DNA of 64,000 nt from Gari tellinella (GCA_922989275.2 OV277862.1:16783543-16847542); one strand, 5' to 3'; counted from the stretch's first letter, positions 44,601-52,503 are shown. Notes: generated by a model from the letters alone, not told the origin. Made by a program: numbers and translations.

Positions 44601-45096
44601 TGTACATGTGAATAATACACTTGTCCTGTGCATACAGTGAAGACCCAGATCAGAGGGCTCCGAAAGGAGCCCTCTGATCAGGGTCTTCACTGTTTGTCAG
44701 TATTGCCAAATTTGACAAAAACAACTCTTAAAAGCCAGAAATGGACTAGACAAAAATCGAAACTGGAGTTGTCCATTTAAAGTTTCAGGGAGGAAAGAGT
44801 TAAACACAAAATAATAACATCTAGTGATCCTCATATAGAGGTTTTGCTGAACTCCCTTATCTGTAGCTCTGCCTTTCTCTCGTTACAGATACATGGATAG
44901 ATACAGGGACATAAAGGACATCGATGAAGAAGTGTTACGTGTAAAACTAAAGGATGCACATCCGTTTAAACCCCGCCCACCAACAAAGAAATACCCGAAC
45001 GTGTACAGACCTGACAGAAGTCAGCCGTCATGGCTAAGACAAAAAATTAATGACCAAGTATTAAGAAAAGCCCAGTGGAAAGCATTAGACGATTAA
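23542..45096 (+). CDS. MRPL38: MRPL38 (mL38), mitochondrial large ribosomal subunit protein, eight exons
   Basis: Exons are 23542-23698, 33110-33256, 35179-35423, 37301-37419, 40593-40751, 41790-41926, 42848-42935 and 44889-45096. Every junction has GT-AG and matching phase; the join totals 1260 nt, 419 aa plus TAA (human 380). mL38 is a PEBP-fold protein at the mitoribosome central protuberance. Visible signatures are the N-terminal basic stretch RNLVKQITSADCARLW (probable import signal), ANIGMPAPPVDR, the PEBP-like segment TAPDSHL followed by EYLHWMVGNIPG, YHRYVFTLYQHDSAIDFSEE, RTFSSKEFYKKH, VGLAFFQSEWDNTVRKTFHN and PRFEFIPP followed by YMDRYRD. The C-terminal lysine-rich tail after YRD is longer than in human. 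The 9.4-kb first intron carries the 3.6-kb Mutator-like element. The nearest AATAAA after the stop (45292) lies at the edge of a hairpin MITE. Confidence 0.95.
23699..24092. mobile_element. Start of MRPL38 intron 1, with a non-LTR retrotransposon remnant
   Basis: On the minus strand about 24110-23945 reads QHSLFFPQTIKELNSLPHDT and then VSACSADALK. This matches the usual C-terminal end of Jockey/RTE-type reverse transcriptases (phrase like FFPRTI.EWNSLP). No more of the polyprotein is present. Confidence 0.6.
24093..24282. repeat. Left part of a GACCTT-rich dispersed repeat
   Basis: It opens with the short hairpin TATGCCCCCAGAATC / GATTCGGGGGCATA, then CTGTCCGT repeats, then CCAAAAACCTTAACCTTGGC, which recurs four times beyond the Mutator-like insertion. 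It ends in the target duplication CATACAAACC (24273-24282). Confidence 0.7.
25305..25556 (+). CDS. PHD-finger ORF inside the Mutator-like element
   Basis: The 83 codons include CSKNCVRGVIACDNCDKWIH, then SKCQNLS and FFCTAC, a Cys4-His-Cys3 PHD-type zinc finger that may bind chromatin. PHD fingers occur in several transposon-encoded proteins. It may be an exon rather than a full gene. A degraded second copy lies at about 25925-26015 within the duplicated segment. Confidence 0.55.
   Translation: MTFPSGVCSKNCVRGVIACDNCDKWIHSKCQNLSKAHIKLLSDSDCDFFCTACTEDDQGRFDYEKSLIRLENYSSTGNRLVNK
26040..27560. repeat. Minisatellite with 49-bp and 40-bp units and a 365-bp higher-order repeat
   Basis: About 33 units each end in AATCTTCTTGACGCT. 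The long form contains TTTCTTTCTCTGTACTGCAT; the short form lacks about nine bases of it. A block near 26156-26520 recurs almost exactly 365 bp later. The minus-strand open frames of 79-144 codons here are translations of the units, not genes. The shared TCTTGACGC is the complement of the element's subterminal motif. Confidence 0.85.
27906..29450. repeat. Tandem repeat of about 300 bp (two half-units) rich in TGACCTTGACC
   Basis: CCTTTCCAACCATA, TGACCTTGACCTTGAC and TTTGACCTACTTTTG recur with a period near 296-303 bp from 27916 to about 29100, with a related half-unit of about 150 bp. Each half-unit carries AGGTCA half-sites on the complementary strand. The repeat closes near 29410 with ATCGGGGGCATTCGTGTAAC. 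Confidence 0.75.
29451..30690. mobile_element. Element I-2 with hairpin end
   Basis: From 29685 the sequence closely follows element I-1 (7955-8705): ACAATCGCCCCATTTAATTC, GAGAGGGCGGGACTTGT, ACGTCACTTCCAATGAC. It ends at 30560-30665 with a damaged hairpin. It is longer than I-1, by an internal segment at 30110-30480. I see nothing identifiable at 29451-29680. Confidence 0.6.
30740..31195. other. MRPL38 intron 1 stretch, unassigned
   Basis: An 85-codon open frame (30945-31202) shows no motif I recognise. TTAATAGAGCATGTCC and GACAGGTGACCATTTT suggest repeat ends, the latter echoed at 32922. Confidence 0.25.
31196..32905. mobile_element. Element K (AGCTCACCTGAGC type) with internal tandem repeats
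   Basis: It begins AGCTCACCTGAGC followed by GCTCAGGGTGAGCTTTTG and ends AGGGCCTTCAGGCCCTCTTG. Between 31260 and 31930 a unit of about 155 bp repeats four to five times (TTTACACTCTAGAGGCCACA, CTACCTTTGAATTGCTGAAA). Ends of this type are common in bivalve genomes. A foldback lies within it at 32640-32807. Confidence 0.65.
32640..32807. repeat. Foldback with arms of about 70 bp
   Basis: CATGAGCTGATGGCACTTCA followed by ATGCTTTTACTAGCAAAG pairs with CTTTGCTAGTAAAAGCAT and TGAAGTGCCATCAGCTCATG around a short spacer. The pairing is nearly perfect, so the insertion is young or homogenised. Confidence 0.75.
33110..33256 (+). CDS. MRPL38: MRPL38 exon 2
   Basis: Acceptor TTTTCTTCAG precedes it. It encodes (E)IEDHLHEGQRANIGMPAPPVD and a basic stretch RKERRNRKDDKNYQEMEKLA, ending GAA-T|GTATGT. 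Confidence 0.93.
33303..34023. mobile_element. MRPL38 intron 2: families C, B and G
   Basis: Family C lies at about 33303-33496 (CAGGGCTCCAGTTAAG to CTTATCTGGAGCTCTG). A truncated family B follows at 33535-33700, and family G at about 33735-34023 with two GGGCAAGTGG-type ends. Confidence 0.7.
34171..35157. mobile_element. MRPL38 intron 2: run of family A copies
   Basis: A complete copy lies at 34171-34427 (core 34305-34374). A family D-like core fragment follows near 34485-34520, a left half at 34665-34835, a copy at 34833-35076, and a right half at 35073-35157. Confidence 0.7.
35179..35423 (+). CDS. MRPL38: MRPL38 exon 3
   Basis: Between TTGTTTCAG and GAG|GTAAAT it encodes (L)TVPIDEITQGKMNNQRQR, HYGIFKDLFEGDYFYPQVSL and NPVFYGNILEPSE. 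This matches the HYGLYRDLF...FVP and YCGN segments of animal mL38. Confidence 0.95.
35682..37235. mobile_element. MRPL38 intron 3: families A, B and F
   Basis: Family A fragment 35682-35830. Family B 35826-36011 (TTCATTCACCCCTGAAAC). Full family A 36010-36266. Family F 36290-36509, from TTAACCCTTAGCCCGCC to GGCTAAGGGTTAA, with palindrome GGATCCGGATGAGACGCC. Family A copies follow at about 36590-36835 and 36912-37225; the last has TTGATC-rich sequence inserted near 37055-37100. Confidence 0.7.
37301..37419 (+). CDS. MRPL38: MRPL38 exon 4
   Basis: Acceptor TGTATTTCAG and donor GGT|GTAAGT bound it. It encodes ALKEPFIELDGEEGKFYTLC, TAPDSHLQDND and LEYLHWMV, the PEBP-like core. Confidence 0.95.
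37482..37750. mobile_element. Family A copy and split family C start
   Basis: Family A lies at about 37482-37704, with its core missing the central GAATGTGCC segment. Family C sequence (CATAGGGTTTGATGCAGAT) follows and is broken by the next element. Confidence 0.65.
37750..39547. mobile_element. hAT-like element, about 1.8 kb, inserted in family C
   Basis: The ends read CAGGGCCTCC and GGAGGCCCTG. TGCAGAT flanks both sides (37743-37749 and 39548-39554). Subterminal sequence repeats TTGGAGCCAAA on the left and TCGCCA/GGCGA motifs on both sides. I see no transposase; the longest internal frames are about 70 codons. Family C sequence resumes at 39555 (GTAATGGAGAAAATGTGGG). Confidence 0.6.
39590..39960. 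mobile_element. Retroposon 3' end with (ATA)n tail
   Basis: AGCACTATATAAATCTAGTA followed by an ATA repeat (39935-39955) is the common tail form of molluscan LINE/SINE 3' ends. The 5' limit is unclear, probably near 39790. Confidence 0.45.
40108..40561. mobile_element. Family A (left-truncated) and family B copies
   Basis: Family A lies at about 40108-40313. Family B, about 40310-40561, runs TTAACTCCTTGAACCCTAG to GGAGGAAAGGGTTAA, with core AGTGTAGACCCTGATCAG pairing with CTGATCAGGGCCTACACT. Confidence 0.75.
40593..40751 (+). CDS. MRPL38: MRPL38 exon 5
   Basis: Acceptor TTTATTTCCAG precedes it. It encodes GNIPGSSITEGTVLCDYLRP, GTGYHRYVFTLYQHD and SAIDFSEEQKSDP, with donor TG|GTGAGT. Confidence 0.95.
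40775..41690. mobile_element. MRPL38 intron 5: families B, D and A
   Basis: Decayed family B 40775-40915. Complete family D 40933-41139 (ACAGTAGAACCCCTCTATTA to GAGGTTCTACTGTA, core AAAGTGAAACAGAAAGCTCC). Family B pieces 41150-41360. Family A fragments without complete cores 41355-41690. Confidence 0.65.
41790..41926 (+). CDS. MRPL38: MRPL38 exon 6
   Basis: Acceptor TTATTTCAG precedes it. It encodes (C)TCLSERTFSSKEFYKKHCDS and VGLAFFQSEWDNTVRKTFHN, then IL and one base before GTAAGT. Confidence 0.95.
41960..42825. mobile_element. MRPL38 intron 6: family A and two family B copies
   Basis: Family A 41960-42225. Family B 42391-42617 has a perfect core (AGTGTAGACCCTGATCAG with its exact complement). 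A reversed, core-damaged family B follows at 42613-42824. Confidence 0.75.
42848..42935 (+). CDS. MRPL38: MRPL38 exon 7
   Basis: Acceptor TCTCTTCAG precedes it. It encodes (D)MGEPRFEFIPPAKFIPRQ and LQWPHKEPFN, with donor GT|GTAAGT. Confidence 0.95.
42957..43885. mobile_element. MRPL38 intron 7, first half: families A, D and C
   Basis: Family A 42957-43145. Family D at about 43205-43617 has its left arm stopped at CAGCTTAA, where family A (43274-43500) is inserted, before its right end GAGAGGTTTTACAGTA. Family C begins at 43735 (CAGGGCTCCAGATAAC) and runs into the next element at 43884. Confidence 0.65.
43958..44171. mobile_element. Family F MITE with TTAA duplication
   Basis: TTAA lies at both ends (43958-43961 and 44168-44171), whereas uninserted family D copies read CAGCTTAAAGCAAGATG once. 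It is nearly identical to 36290-36509. The core GGATCCGGATGAGACGCC pairs exactly with its complement around GAGTTACTC. Confidence 0.85.
44201..44545 (+). mobile_element. tRNA-derived SINE with conserved central domain
   Basis: It opens with a pol III A-box-like TAGTGGCCCAATGGTTAACA and a B-box-like GGTCATGAGTTTGATCCC. A middle section follows (TTGAGCAAGACATGTACCGC, TCCACCCAGGGGTTAAAATG, GGGTACCTGTGAAGGG) resembling the core shared by many invertebrate (Meta/Nin-type) SINEs. It ends near CTTTTTTATTAC. The minus-strand open frame over it is not a gene. Confidence 0.7.
44586..44870. mobile_element. Family B right part and family C end
   Basis: Family B lies at about 44590-44805, lacking its left terminus (core AGTGAAGACCCAGATCAG with the complement). 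A family C terminus (CCCTTATCTGTAGCTCTG) at 44852-44871 abuts the splice acceptor of MRPL38 exon 8. Confidence 0.7.
44889..45096 (+). CDS. MRPL38: MRPL38 exon 8 (last)
   Basis: Acceptor CTCTCGTTACAG precedes it. It encodes (V)YMDRYRDIKDIDEEVLRVKL, KPRPPTKKYPNVYRPDRS and QVLRKAQWKALDD, then TAA. YMDRYRD matches the end of vertebrate mL38; the basic tail beyond it is an invertebrate extension. Confidence 0.95.
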
Positions 45097-45129
45097 CTTT
45101 CAATATTGCCTGTAAATTGTTAACTGTAA

Positions 45130-45545
45130 TTCAGGGCTCCAGATAAGAATGAGGCAATTAAGTTAATTAATCCATTAACTCATAAGCGATAAACAATTAT
45201 CAATGCTTATCTCAATACATGCATGTGGATTAAAGTGTGTCAAAATGCGTCAATATGAGTCAGTATGGCTTAATGGGTTAACCCATTATCAAATAAATAA
45301 ACCTTTTTACTCCTCTTAATTTATTCCTCCAGTGAACAAAATAATTCCATTTTATACAGTTGTGAATATGTTTCATAAGAAATATTTTATTTTTCCAAGA
45401 ATTTCCAAGAAGATTGTAGCTTAAAACAGTTTGAAAGTAAAGCAGAATGTGCCTTAAGGCACATTCTGCTTTTCTTTCAAACTGCTTTAAGTAATCATCT
45501 GTCTTCAAATCTAGAACCAGGCTATAGGGTAATTATTTCAAGTGT
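45130..45545. mobile_element. Families C (end), H and A after MRPL38
   Basis: CAGGGCTCCAGATAAG at 45132 is a family C terminus. Family H (45165-45281) runs TTAATCCATTAACTCATAAG to GGCTTAATGGGTTAA. Family A (45280-45540) has core 45418-45490. AATAAA at 45292 in family A is the first canonical poly(A) signal downstream of MRPL38. Confidence 0.65.
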
Positions 45546-46320
45546 TTTCTCATTTATGTGACTATAAGTCTCTGTGTTGGGATGACTCATTAGAATCACT
45601 GCTTTGCCAGCTTTTAATAAGTTGTCACATAGGTTTCGTTGGAGACATAAGGATTTTTGTTTCTGAGCTACAGTCGAACTTCGATATCTCAAACTTGGGG
45701 TCGAACCTATCCCTATTTCAAACATGGTTTTAATAGTCACGTTTGAACTTTGAAATAAGGACATATTCATGTAAGCATGTTTAAAGTAATATTTTAGCCT
45801 TGTTTGAACTTTGAAATATAATGGATATATTCAATTTAAGCTTGTTTAAAATAATATGTTATAAAATTAAAGTTTAGATTGACCAGGGCTCCAGATAAGG
45901 GGCGTTTTTTTCTCCAAATATTAAATCTTTGTTTCTGCATTAAACCCTATGGTGTCACTACTCATTAGAATCGCCTCTTCGAGACGATTCTAATGAATAG
46001 TAACACCATAGGATTTGGTGCTAAAATAAGTGATAAAATATTGATCTTGCTCAGTTTACTCCTTATCTGGATTGATTTAAGAAAGTTCAAGACACCAGGT
46101 TTGACTGTATGTTCCGTCTGGAGCTTTTTCTTTTATAAAGAATGTGTGATAAAATAGTGGATATTGTGTTGATATCTACTGTATTAATTTAACAAGACTT
46201 CATGTTATATGTTATACCTGTATTCACAATGGTCACTCGTGTTATATCAGAGAATAGTCCCTAGAGCACACACAAATAGTTCAAGTCTGTATAGCATCGC
46301 ACTGTAAAGTAGGAGGTTAA
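45546..46320. mobile_element. Tigger-like fragment and family C copy
   Basis: CTACAGTCGAACTTCGATAT at 45669 begins a pogo/Tigger-type end. Family C lies at about 45889-46075 (CAGGGCTCCAGATAAG, core TACTCATTAGAATCG and its complement). I see nothing identifiable at 46080-46320. Confidence 0.55.
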
Positions 46321-46323
46321 AGG

Positions 46324-47045
46324 TTAACACATTCAAACCAAGCCATGAGTATACTCGTCATTTACAAACAGTGTTCCTGTGAGGATTACACTTGTCCCAT
46401 GCAAACAGTGTAGACCCTGATCAGAGGGCTCCATAAGGAGCCCTCTGATCAGGGTCTACACTGTTTGTCATGTTGAAATATATTGTTAAAATCAACCCTA
46501 AATAGTCATAAATTGACTAGACTTATTTTGAAGTTTGAATTATTGTCCATTAAAAAGTTTAGTGTTATGGTCTTGGTGACAGTCGGATCATATAGACTCA
46601 CTGAACCCTAGTGATGAGTATTAACAGTGAAACCTCTCTATTCCAATCACTAAATTTTGTTAATTATTAGGTGTTTACAACAGGTGTCGACTTAAAGAAA
46701 GATTACGGTAAAACCAGAAAGCAGGAGCTTTCTATTTTACTGTCACCTTGCTGTAAGCTGTCACCTGTATTTTGTGCAGTCAGTTAGCCTTCTTTTTAGT
46801 TGTCGTAATTAAGAGGTTTTACCGTGCAAACAGCTCACAAGAAAATTATCCTATACAAACTGCAGACACAGGTCGGGGGCTTCAACAGGAGCCATCAGAT
46901 CGGGTCTACACTGTTTGTTATTTTGCAATGTATGCAATATATTATACATGGATATAAAAGAGCATACCTAAAAAGTAAAAAAACAACTAGACTGGGCTTA
47001 ATTGGAAATGTCCATTAAAAGATTCAGGGTGAATGATTTAGTCTA
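46324..47045. mobile_element. Families B, D and B
   Basis: Family B 46324-46565 (core AGTGTAGACCCTGATCAG paired with its complement around CCATAAGG). Family D 46621-46828 (ACAGTGAAACCTCTCTATT to AGAGGTTTTACCGT). A core-damaged family B follows at 46830-47045. Confidence 0.65.
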
Positions 47046-47295
47046 GTTTCATTTTCACTACGTAGTATTGATTTGTCAGTACAACTTACAGTGCAAACCC
47101 TGACATTGATCTGGGTCTACACTGTTTGTATAGGACAAATGTACTGTTGTTCACATGCACACTGTTCTACAATCTACTAGGATAAAAATCCCAAGATTTC
47201 GAAAAAAATCGGAGAAATGGCAGCCCTAATGGGTTATACCTTTATATTGGACATGTTAACCTTCTAGACATACTAACTCTCTGGGCTAATTGGGC

Positions 47296-47690
47296 TTTAA
47301 CCCATTACCTCTTAGCCTATTTCTTGCTTCTAAAACAGGTGACCACTTAAAGCAGGTTGAAAGTAAAGCAGAATGTGCCTTAAGGCACATTCTGCTTTAC
47401 TTTCAGCCTGCTTTAAGCTACCATCTTCTAGGATATGGAAAATATGTCTTTGGGTACATATTCTTTGCTGTATAACCCATTAAGCCATAGAGACTCATTT
47501 TGACTCATTGTGCAATAGCCTCATACTAACTCATTTTGACGCACTTTAATCAACTAGCATGCATTGAGGTGAGCACTGATAATTGTTAATCGCTTATGAG
47601 TTAATGGGATAAACTGGAACTTTTTTCTTCAGTGGAGGAATAAGTAAGAGGCGTAAAAAGGCGTTTTTAAGGGGTAATGGGTTAAGGATA
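47296..47690. mobile_element. Family A copy interrupted by family H
   Basis: Family A starts TTAACCCATTACCTCTTAGC (47297), has a perfect core at 47346-47418, breaks at CTGTATAA (47475), resumes ACTGGAACTTTTTTCTTCAG and ends GGGGTAATGGGTTAA (47686). The family H insert (about 47475-47610) has ends CCCATTAAGCCATAG and GAGTTAATGGG. Confidence 0.75.
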
Positions 47691-48207
47691 ATTCATGATA
47701 ACTTTTGCAAACAGGCTTGACTCCTATTAGATGCCGAGTACCTGGTTTTCTCATCTGGATCCAAATTGTTTGATACCTTTGTGATGTGTTATTTAGGAAA
47801 CTGCAGATTGATCAGGCCTTGGAATTGTTGCAAATAACAAATCAGTGCAGCTTGAATTAACAGGGGACCCACAGATTGTTCTTCTTGGGCCCGTTTCATA
47901 AAACTTCATACGACAAATGTTGTCGTAAGTCAGATAACAAAAATATCAATTAGTATTTATTCTCTCCATCTAATCAGAAATTAAATGTATTTTAAAGTTT
48001 TGACTTTTAAGTTTTATGAAACGGGCCCCAGATTCTGAATTCCTGGGGCACCTGGACCACAATATTCAGTGGACTTCCCTCTTCACCAATATTTTCCATG
48101 CAGGCAGCGTTGATGAGTAAACAACACCCCTTCAACATGGACCAATTATCAATTTTCAGTATTTAGTCTTTTACTCAACACATTGAACCCCAGTGACAAG
48201 TATACCT
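47690..48207. mobile_element. Family F fragment and GGGCCCGTTTCAT foldback
   Basis: 47695-47790 is a family F core remnant. 47887-48029 is a 143-bp foldback with ends GGGCCCGTTTCATAAAAC and its inverse, the same family that broke the RPS18 pseudogene. 48180-48207 starts a family B fragment. Confidence 0.65.
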
Positions 48208-48702
48208 GTAGCGCGTCAAGTACCGTATCGATGCAATCGATTGTAACAGAAAACGGTAACAATTCACCTTTAACGACCGTTAGGGTGTTACCGATTGCGA
48301 ACGACACGAACGGCCTCAGAGGTAGTTCGCCATCCCCAACAAAAGAAAACAAAATGGCTACCAAATGAATTTATTAAAACCAGCGAACAGTCTCGACTTA
48401 ATTTCTCATCAATAAACCAACATTTTCCGATACTTAATGTATCAAACAAAGCAGCTTACATCTGAGCAGCTAAATCTTATTTTTATATGCGGTAAAATTG
48501 ATGCATTTCAGTTGATTAGTGCACTTTTGCATGTGTTATTTAGATTCGCACATAAATCGTTCGTACCCTTGAAAAGTTAATAAACATTGGGGCGCAATGA
48601 GTTATTATTGAAGAGTATCGGTGAACGTTAGATGTCGTACTATATGGGTTGTTTGCATCGGTTAACGTTACTGTTCGCTGATACGGTACTTGAACGCCCT
48701 AC
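48208..48702. mobile_element. TIR element, about 495 bp, in a family B remnant
   Basis: The left end GTAGCGCGTCAAGTACCGTA and right end TACGGTACTTGAACGCCCTAC are inverted copies. Subterminal CGGTTAACGTTAC and TAACGACCGTTAGG motifs recur. Family B text (AGTATAC | CTTTACAAATAGTGAAC) lies on both sides. The minus-strand frame at 48149-48364 crosses the boundary and is not a gene. Confidence 0.6.
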
Positions 48703-49716
48703 TATCCTTTACAAATAGTGAACCTGTAAATTTTAAAGGGAATGTACTCTTGTTGGACAAACTTAAATTCAGTTTTGGTTATTTCCCTTTTTATACTAGA
48801 GCCACATTTGATGAATGGGTGAATGCATAATCATATGATTTGATTTTACGTTGCTTTTACCAGTATTTCAGTCATATCGCGACGTTCAGCTTATTACAGA
48901 TGGAAGACCCCAGAAGTCCTTTATGCGCTGTTTCAGACACAAATCGGCAACTGGGTAGAACCAACGACCCACTGCAAGCCAGCTGGAAGGCTTCCCCACA
49001 TGAAAAATCATTATCATATGTGCATCAAAAGTATTGAAATCTCCTTTAGAAAAGTGTCTGCTTTTAGTGGCATAATGTAACTTCTAGAGGTCCTTTACCA
49101 TGCTAAGACATGATTTCTGTCTGCTGCATATCTAAGTCATAGGAGCTAAAAAAAAATTAATGAAAACTAAAATCTTATCTGGAACCATAGTACACAAAGA
49201 TATTTGGCATATGACATCATCTACAGGTCCATTATCAACTGTTCAATTAATGTCCCTGGGGTCGAAAATCACCCCGCCCAGATGTCACAGTTGCAGATCT
49301 AGGTCAATGGTGCTAAAATTAGATATCAAACTTCAACAAGAGAACTTTGCCAGAAAACAACATAGCTTGGGGCATAGTTCACAACTTAAGAGCTGTGGCT
49401 GACACCATGTTCACATTGGGTTAAAATTGTCCCTTGAATGGAGAGGTCTTGTCTAAAGGTAAGCTTCTACAGGATTCTGCTTTACTTTATCTTGCCTTAA
49501 ACACTACATACTACCTTATAGTAATACACAGCTTGGTTAATATTGGCACTAGCCTGATCAGAGAGCTCCTTCAAGAACCCTCTGATTAGGATCTATATAC
49601 TGTTTAGCAAAGAACTAATGAACTTGGATCCTGCAGTGTATGAGCTTAAAGTAATTAGTAATTTAATTAATCATGTAAAGTAATTTAATCATTACTTTTA
49701 AAGAAAACAAGCAATT
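48703..49716. other. Unassigned repeat-like sequence
   Basis: GGTAGAACCAACGACC followed by CAAGCCAGCTGGAAGGCTTC (48952) and TCCCTGGGGTCGAAAATCAC (49253) look like dispersed retroelement fragments. Decayed family A and B pieces occur at 49455-49620. I find no supported exon. Confidence 0.35.
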
Positions 49717-49972
49717 TAACCTGTTATCCCATAGCCTGTCTAGGTTTGAAGACTGGTGACTACTTAAAGCAGGTTCAAAGTAAAGCAGAATGTGCTTTAA
49801 TGCACATTATGCTAAAAACTTTCAGCCTGCAGTAAGCTAGTAAAAGCTACCATCTGCTAGGATATATTTCTTACGTAACATGTTCATGACTATAAATTGG
49901 AAATATTTTCTTAAACGGAGGAATAAATAGGATGCGCTAAATAAAAAGGTGTTTATATGGGAAAAAGAGTTA
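49717..49972. mobile_element. Family A copy
   Basis: From TTAACCTGTTATCCCATAGC to AAAAAGAGTTAA; the core (49762-49835) is partly scrambled. Confidence 0.6.
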
Positions 49973-50030
49973 ATTGGTATTTAAATTTAAATTTATTCAA
50001 TTAATTGGTAATTTAACTAATTCAATGCCT

Positions 50031-50590
50031 GATGGTCCTTTAAAGCGACTCGCAACCAGATGGTGCATTAAAAATAGTAATTTGTAAATATGTGTCAAAT
50101 GCTTATATAAATGGTAAAGAATTAGTTTAGGATAAGAAATTCTGTTTAAAAAAATGTATTTCAATAAAAAAAAAATATTGGTCTCTGTTGGGATTCGAAC
50201 CCAGGGCCCGGCATTGGCAGACAGAAGGCAAAATAGGGGAAACCGCTTAGACCAATGGACCACGGAACTATCCGTTTATCTCGGATCGATTTAACGTATT
50301 TCAATGTGTAGCAATAGAAAGTGCATACAACTTCGTAATTCGGCTCGTGTTTATGTCTGAGCCCGTGTAGAGAAGCAACAACAACAACTATACCGTTAGC
50401 TAACGCTATAGAAAAACGATGGAAAATATCTAAAAATCTAAGATTCGATGACGATTCTTGAGACTTGTTTTGGACTGATCATATTTTTTTAATGTCAGAA
50501 GCCAAATAATGCCACAAATTTGCTTTTATTTGAGTATTTTATTTTATTTTGACAAGTACACCATCCGGTTGCGAGTCCCTTTAAAGCCCT
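50031..50590. mobile_element. TIR element carrying a tRNA-like segment
   Basis: The ends read CTTTAAAGCGACTCGCAACC and GGTTGCGAGTCCCTTTAAAG (inverted, one mismatch). Between them, on the minus strand at about 50279-50185, is a tRNA-derived stretch. Confidence 0.7.
50185..50279 (-). tRNA. tRNA-like / SINE head sequence, probably not a working tRNA
   Basis: Reading the minus strand, TGGTCCATTGGTCTAAGCGG looks like an A-box region of a class II (Leu/Ser-like) tRNA and GGGTTCGAATCCC is a perfect B box and T-arm. The 3' acceptor strand GAGACC has no proper partner at the 5' end, the anticodon arm is not clear and the variable region is long. It sits inside a transposon, so I read it as a tRNA-derived repeat. 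Confidence 0.4.
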
Positions 50591-51833
50591 ATGGCTTGTT
50601 CTGCTTTACTTCTAACCTGCTTAATGCGGTCGCAAAGAAACAGACTGGCCGTATAGGGTAAAAAGGTAAAAAAGTGAAATATCACAATTGGAGACAGAGA
50701 TGCAGATCTATATGTTGAGAGAATGATAGGGATAGGGCTGATAATCAATCACCATCAGTGCACCTATGGGATATAGCCTATAAACTGCAACTGTTTTATC
50801 TTTTACCCCATAGCCAGTTTCTAGTTTTAAAGACAGGTGGCCTCTAAAAGCAGGTTGAAAGTAAAGCAGAATGTGCCTAAAGGCTAATTCTGCTTTACTT
50901 CCAACCTGCTTTAAGCTACCATCTGCTTGTATAATGGTTAATATATCTTTTGGGCTTTTGGCACATGTTCATAACTGTTTAACCCATTACCCCATAGCCT
51001 GTTTCTAGTTTTGAAAATAGTATTCCACTTCAAGCAGGTTGAAAGTAAAGCAGAATGCGCATTACGGCACATTCTGCTTTAAGCTACCATCTGTTTGAAT
51101 TTAGAAAAAAGTTCTCATCATACATATTCATAACTGTATAAATTTGAACCATTTTCCTCAGTGAAGAAATAAACTAAATGCGTAAAAAGGTGTATTTATA
51201 GGGTAATGGGTTTACTTTGAACTATTTTCTTCAGCGGACGAATAAATTAGATGTGCTTAAAGACATTTCTGTCGAGGAAAATGTAAAAGATGGATTACTG
51301 TTTAACTTTTGGCAAAATTAAAGGGAAGTTGAAAGCTCCTGCTTTATTTTCATCTTGCTTTAAGCTTGCTTAAAGCAGGTAGTTAGTACAACAGAATGTG
51401 CCTTAGGGCTTATTCTGATTTACTTCTAGTCTGCTCTAAATATTGTCTGCTACCACATCCTGAATGTTTATTTTGAGGAAACTGTTTGTAATTGGGTAAA
51501 TTTTATCCATTCAGCCAATATAATTATGTGCCAGCAGGCTAGTGGAAATCTTATTTTATCATTCTACTACTCAATAAACTTATTCCATTACCCAGTAAAT
51601 ATGCCTTTTTATGCTTCTATATAAAACCTCCACTGAATAAATAGTTCTAATTTTATGCAGCCTTGAATATGCACCATATAAAATATTTTCTATGTCCTAG
51701 TAGATGGTAGCTTAAAGCAGGATGAAAGTAAAGCAGAATATGCCTTTAAGCACATTCTGCTTTACTCTCAACATGTTTATAAGTGGTCACCTATCTTCAA
51801 AAGTAGAAACAGGCTATGGGGTAATGGGTTAAC
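50591..51833. mobile_element. Family A copies and fragments
   Basis: Right-end fragment 50591-50665. Copy lacking a right end 50793-50975. Copy 50978-51212. Fragments 51213-51480 with partial cores. Copy 51586-51833 (core 51712-51783), ending GGGGTAATGGGTTAA. Confidence 0.65.
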
Positions 51834-52503
51834 TCTTTCAACACCATGGACCTATACTCATCATCATTCATTTGCAAACAGTGTAGATTCTACTATAGGA
51901 GCCCTCTGATCAGGGTCTAGTGTTTGCTAATTTAGAGCAGTATTTATTAAACTACCCAGAATTCCAATTAAAACCCTTTGAACCCTAATCCCGCATATTG
52001 GCGTCCTTTTCAAACAGTGTACATGTGAACAGTACACTTGCCCTGTGCAAACAGTGAAGACCGAGATCAGAGGGCTCCGAAAGGAGCCCTCTGATCAGGG
52101 TCTTCACTGTTTGTCATAATGCCAAACATTGACAAAACAACCCTTAAAAGTCAGAAATGGACTAGATAAAAATGGAAACTGGAATTGTCCATTTAAAGTT
52201 TCAGGGAGGAAAGAGTTAAAGCAAGCTGAATTTTGAATGTAAAGCAGAATGTGCCTTACATTCAACCCTGGTGACAAGTTATACTTGTCTTTTACAAATA
52301 GTGTACCTGTGAGGATTATATTTGTCCTATGCAAACAGTTTAGACTCTGATTAGAGGGCTCCTGAAGGAGCCCTCTGATCAAGATCTGCAGTTTGTAATT
52401 TTGAAATATATTTCTGAAAACAATCCAAAATAGTCGTAAATGGACTAGACTTAATTCAAAACAGCAATTGTCCATTTAAAGTTGCAGGGGTGAATGAGTT
52501 AAG
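51831..52503. mobile_element. Three family B copies
   Basis: A core-deleted copy lies at 51831-51945. A complete copy runs about 51970-52219, with AGTGAAGACCGAGATCAG in its left arm and the TCTTCACT complement in the right. A copy of opposite subtype lies at about 52255-52503. The 123-codon frame at 52104-52475 is translated repeat. Confidence 0.7.

Noticed and set aside
47290..47475. Recurring ORFs of about 60 aa containing [19 protein letters not shown] (also at 494, 5332, 6452, 7152, 9232, 34247, 40192, 45278, 52847 and others)
   Set aside because: They are the family A palindrome read through in one frame. They recur in both orientations, often include TIR sequence and have no start context or homology.
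48149..48364. Overlapping ORFs on both strands at 48149-48368
   Set aside because: They cross the left end of a TIR element into a family B remnant, with no domain and no consistent codon use.
48840..49037. Possible exon beginning after TTATTACAG with MEDPRSPLCAVSDTN
   Set aside because: The acceptor is plausible but there is no matching donor, no recognised domain, and the following sequence resembles a dispersed retroelement phrase.
50185..50279. Functional tRNA gene
   Set aside because: The B box is good but acceptor pairing and anticodon arm are not, and it lies within a transposon. Kept only as a low-confidence tRNA-like feature.
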